Assembly: GCA_018396515.1 (NCBI GenBank)
Contig: JAGTQJ010000039.1
Location: forward strand, 4,929 to 12,126
Origin: Candidatus Bathyarchaeota archaeon
GTDB lineage: Archaea; Thermoproteota; Bathyarchaeia; TCS64
DNA length: 7,198 nucleotides
Reading direction: 5' to 3'
Part shown: piece by piece, positions 5,884-7,198 of the stretch
Numbering within the stretch: the first letter of the stretch is position 1
How the letters are laid out: each line of letters opens with the position of its first letter
Made by a program: the position numbers and the translations under genes
The notes under the pieces: model-generated
Told to the model about the DNA's origin: nothing
Databases searched by the model: none
Seen by the model: only the letters and a program-made list of their open reading frames with translations

Positions 5884-5891
5884 GGTATAAG
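5884..5891 (-). promoter_or_regulatory. Candidate TATA box of prepilin peptidase gene
   Basis: CTTATACC on the minus strand is centred about 42 nt before the ATG at 5845. A second candidate, CTTATTAAC (minus strand, 5869-5877), is about 28 nt away and would give a nearly leaderless mRNA. I cannot choose between them from sequence alone. Confidence 0.35.
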
Positions 5892-5906
5892 AAGCCTTTC
5901 AACTCG

Positions 5907-5914
5907 ATTAATAA
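5907..5914 (+). promoter_or_regulatory. Candidate TATA box of nfo
   Basis: ATTAATAA is centred about 29 nt before the ATG at 5940, which predicts a leaderless or very short-leader transcript. No convincing SD site precedes this ATG, consistent with leaderless initiation. Confidence 0.4.
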
Positions 5915-5939
5915 CCACTACCCACTCAGGTTCAATGGG

Positions 5940-6779
5940 ATGAAGATAGGGTTCCACGTCTCTATATCAGGCTCCATAGACCTAGCTGTAGATAGAGCCG
6001 TCGCCCTTGGCTGCAACACCTTCCAGATCTTCACGAGAAACCCGAGAGGCTGGAGGCCAAGACCCCTAAAGGCGGAGGAGGTGGAGGCCTTCATAGAGAA
6101 GAAATCTAGAGCCGGTCTAGAGCCTGTCTACGCCCACACACCATACCTTATAAACTTGGCATCTCCCAGGGTGGAGGTATATAAGAGGTCTCTTGAGGCC
6201 CTTATGATAGACCTCGAGAGGTGCAGGGCTCTGGAGATCCCCTACCTGGTCACTCACCTGGGCAGCCACCTCGGCACCGGTTCGGGTCTCGGCATCGAGA
6301 GACTCATTAAGGCCATCAACAGAGCCCTAGCAGAGGCTGAGAATGAGGTCATCATACTCCTGGAGAATGGGGCCGGCTCAGCGCATCAAATCGGATCAAA
6401 ACTTGAAGATTTGAGGATGATCATGGACATGGTGGAGAGGCCAAGCCAGGTAGCCGTATGCCTCGACACATGCCACGCCTTCGCGGCTGGCTACGAGTTC
6501 AGAACCCCTCTGGGCCTGGAGAAGACCCTTAAAACCATAGAGGAGTCGATCGGCTTTGAGAAACTAAGGCTGGTCCACCTTAACGACTCAAGAGGAGGCC
6601 TAGGCAGCGGTGTGGATCACCATGAGCACATAGGCCTAGGGGAGATCGGGGAGGAGGGGTTCCAGCTCATCCTGAAAAGCAGGCTGGCCGAATCTCCGAT
6701 GATCCTAGAGACCCCCATGGACAACAGGAGGAGCGACATAGAAAACCTGAGAAAGGTCAAGGAACTCGCCTCATCATAA
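5940..6779 (+). CDS. nfo: Endonuclease IV (AP endonuclease, family 2)
   Basis: Trinuclear-zinc enzyme of base-excision repair; it cleaves DNA 5' of abasic sites and trims blocked 3' ends. The 279 residues match the family, and every metal ligand known from E. coli Nfo is present: His66 (YAHTPY), His106 (THLGSH), Glu142 (LENGAG), Asp176 and His179 (CLDTCHAF), His213 (VHLND), Asp226 and His228 (DHHEH) and Glu257 (LETP), offset by three to four residues. The N-terminus MKIGFHVSISGS is the canonical first strand of the TIM barrel, so ATG 5940 is secure. The usual DRHE loop reads DHHE here, with His227 for Arg. It stands alone, divergent from the prepilin peptidase and convergent with the 92-residue gene. 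Confidence 0.96.
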   Translation: MKIGFHVSISGSIDLAVDRAVALGCNTFQIFTRNPRGWRPRPLKAEEVEAFIEKKSRAGLEPVYAHTPYLINLASPRVEVYKRSLEALMIDLERCRALEIPYLVTHLGSHLGTGSGLGIERLIKAINRALAEAENEVIILLENGAGSAHQIGSKLEDLRMIMDMVERPSQVAVCLDTCHAFAAGYEFRTPLGLEKTLKTIEESIGFEKLRLVHLNDSRGGLGSGVDHHEHIGLGEIGEEGFQLILKSRLAESPMILETPMDNRRSDIENLRKVKELASS

Positions 6780-6797
6780 TTCCTAAGATAAACCAAA

Positions 6798-6835
6798 AAG
6801 AGTTTGTTTTTATATGATTGTGCTTATTAACTCTT
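6798..6835. terminator. Convergent-gene terminator region
   Basis: The 61-nt gap between the facing stops of nfo and the 92-residue gene holds AAGAGTT (6798-6804) and its inverse AACTCTT (6829-6835). On the plus strand TTTGTTTTTAT (6803-6813) gives a T tract for nfo. On the minus strand the AAAAAG at 6795-6800 supplies TTTTT for the facing gene. This looks like a bidirectional terminator. Confidence 0.4.
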
Positions 6836-6840
6836 GTCGC

Positions 6841-7119
6841 CTAGGATTCTAAGGATGACTCCTCAGCCTCTAGGAAGAGATCATGTAAAACCATTTGACG
6901 GCCCTTGAGCCTCTTGAGCTGATACCTGTTTTTGATCACCCTCAACGCCGTCCTCGCGTACTCATTGAGGGTCCCCTCATGGAGGTATGGGAAAAGCCTC
7001 CTAGCCCACTTCAATAGGGGGTCGATGGTCTCTATTTCCCTATCTCTCCTATAAGCTTCCTCGAGGGCGCATCTGATCAGCCTCTCAATGTCCGCTCTTC
7101 TATGATCAACAAAGACCAT
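6841..7119 (-). CDS. Unrecognised small helical protein, 92 residues
   Basis: I do not recognise this family. The protein is soluble and charged, with no membrane segment or signal peptide. Three helices are likely: about 7-24 (RRADIERLIRCALEEAYR), 33-44 (DPLLKWARRLF) and 49-64 (GTLNEYARTALRVIKN). A basic patch (NRYQLKRLKGRQ, 64-75) and an acidic tail follow. The second and third helices around the LFPYLHEGT turn could form a helix-turn-helix, so DNA binding is possible, but this is shape-reading, not homology. Support for a real gene comes from the best archaeal promoter in the window 40 nt upstream of the ATG, base composition like its neighbours despite a very AT-rich upstream, and a stop placed 61 nt from the convergent nfo stop. 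No SD site is visible. Confidence 0.65.
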   Translation of the reverse strand: MVFVDHRRADIERLIRCALEEAYRRDREIETIDPLLKWARRLFPYLHEGTLNEYARTALRVIKNRYQLKRLKGRQMVLHDLFLEAEESSLES

Positions 7120-7154
7120 GACTTAAGAGTCCAAGAAAAAATTAAATTTCGTTA

Positions 7155-7170
7155 TTTATAAATATTTCGG
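7155..7170 (-). promoter_or_regulatory. BRE + TATA promoter of the 92-residue gene
   Basis: On the minus strand CCGAAA (BRE-like, 7170-7165) precedes TATTTATAAA, with TTTATAAA at 7155-7162 centred about 40 nt before the ATG at 7119. Expected transcription start is near 7133. It is the closest match to a consensus archaeal promoter in the window. Confidence 0.65.
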
Positions 7171-7198
7171 CTAAAATTCGAAATTTTTTTCATAAAAA

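Noticed and set aside
1..7198. tRNA, rRNA, CRISPR array, insertion sequence or phage gene
   Set aside because: All gaps between genes are shorter than about 190 nt and contain no cloverleaf, repeat-spacer pattern, terminal inverted repeats or integrase/transposase motifs.

Overview
The window looks like a piece of an archaeal chromosome, most likely from a thermophilic, deep-branching Thermoproteota-type lineage (Bathyarchaeia or a relative is my best guess, by inference only). Three things point to archaea. Several genes have archaeal family signatures: an ADP-forming acetyl-CoA synthetase beta subunit, the N-terminus of a tetrahydromethanopterin (H4MPT) cyclohydrolase, and an archaeal-type prepilin peptidase. 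TATA-like boxes sit about 40 bp upstream of several starts. Arginine is mostly AGG/AGA, with frequent ATA for isoleucine and GGG for glycine. No rRNA, tRNA, CRISPR array, transposase or phage gene is visible.

Left part, minus strand, read right to left. A probable operon starts at 3467 with a biotin-protein ligase (birA). It is followed by a class III aminotransferase (2716-1373) and an unrecognised 131-residue protein (1376-981) whose start overlaps the aminotransferase stop by 4 nt. Behind its own promoter comes acdB (908-198), the ATP-grasp subunit of ADP-forming acetyl-CoA synthetase. The first 40 codons of mch follow and run off the window edge at base 1.

Centre and right. A second class III aminotransferase of the GabT type (3650-4987, plus strand) is divergent from birA. 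It ends facing an archaeal A24-family prepilin peptidase (5845-5081, minus). That gene is divergent from endonuclease IV (nfo, 5940-6779, plus). The window closes with an unrecognised 92-residue protein (7119-6841, minus) driven from a very AT-rich promoter region.

How the genes fit together (inference). Two aminotransferases plus the acetyl-CoA/acyl-CoA synthetase suit amino-acid fermentation: 2-oxoacids are oxidised to acyl-CoAs and AcdAB recovers ATP. Placing acdB directly upstream of mch also links acetate/acetyl-CoA energy conservation to the H4MPT branch of the Wood-Ljungdahl pathway. Endonuclease IV (base-excision repair) and the prepilin peptidase (pilus/archaellum) are unrelated housekeeping or surface functions.

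Most notable observations: (1) birA is cut by an in-frame TGA, after which its conserved C-terminal domain continues intact for 35 codons, almost to the next gene; (2) a near-perfect 18-nt inverted repeat brackets the birA promoter in the divergent birA/gabT spacer, with a third copy of its core at the gabT start region; (3) the two aminotransferases carry an identically spaced four-cysteine motif; (4) two unrecognised small proteins, one translationally coupled to an aminotransferase.
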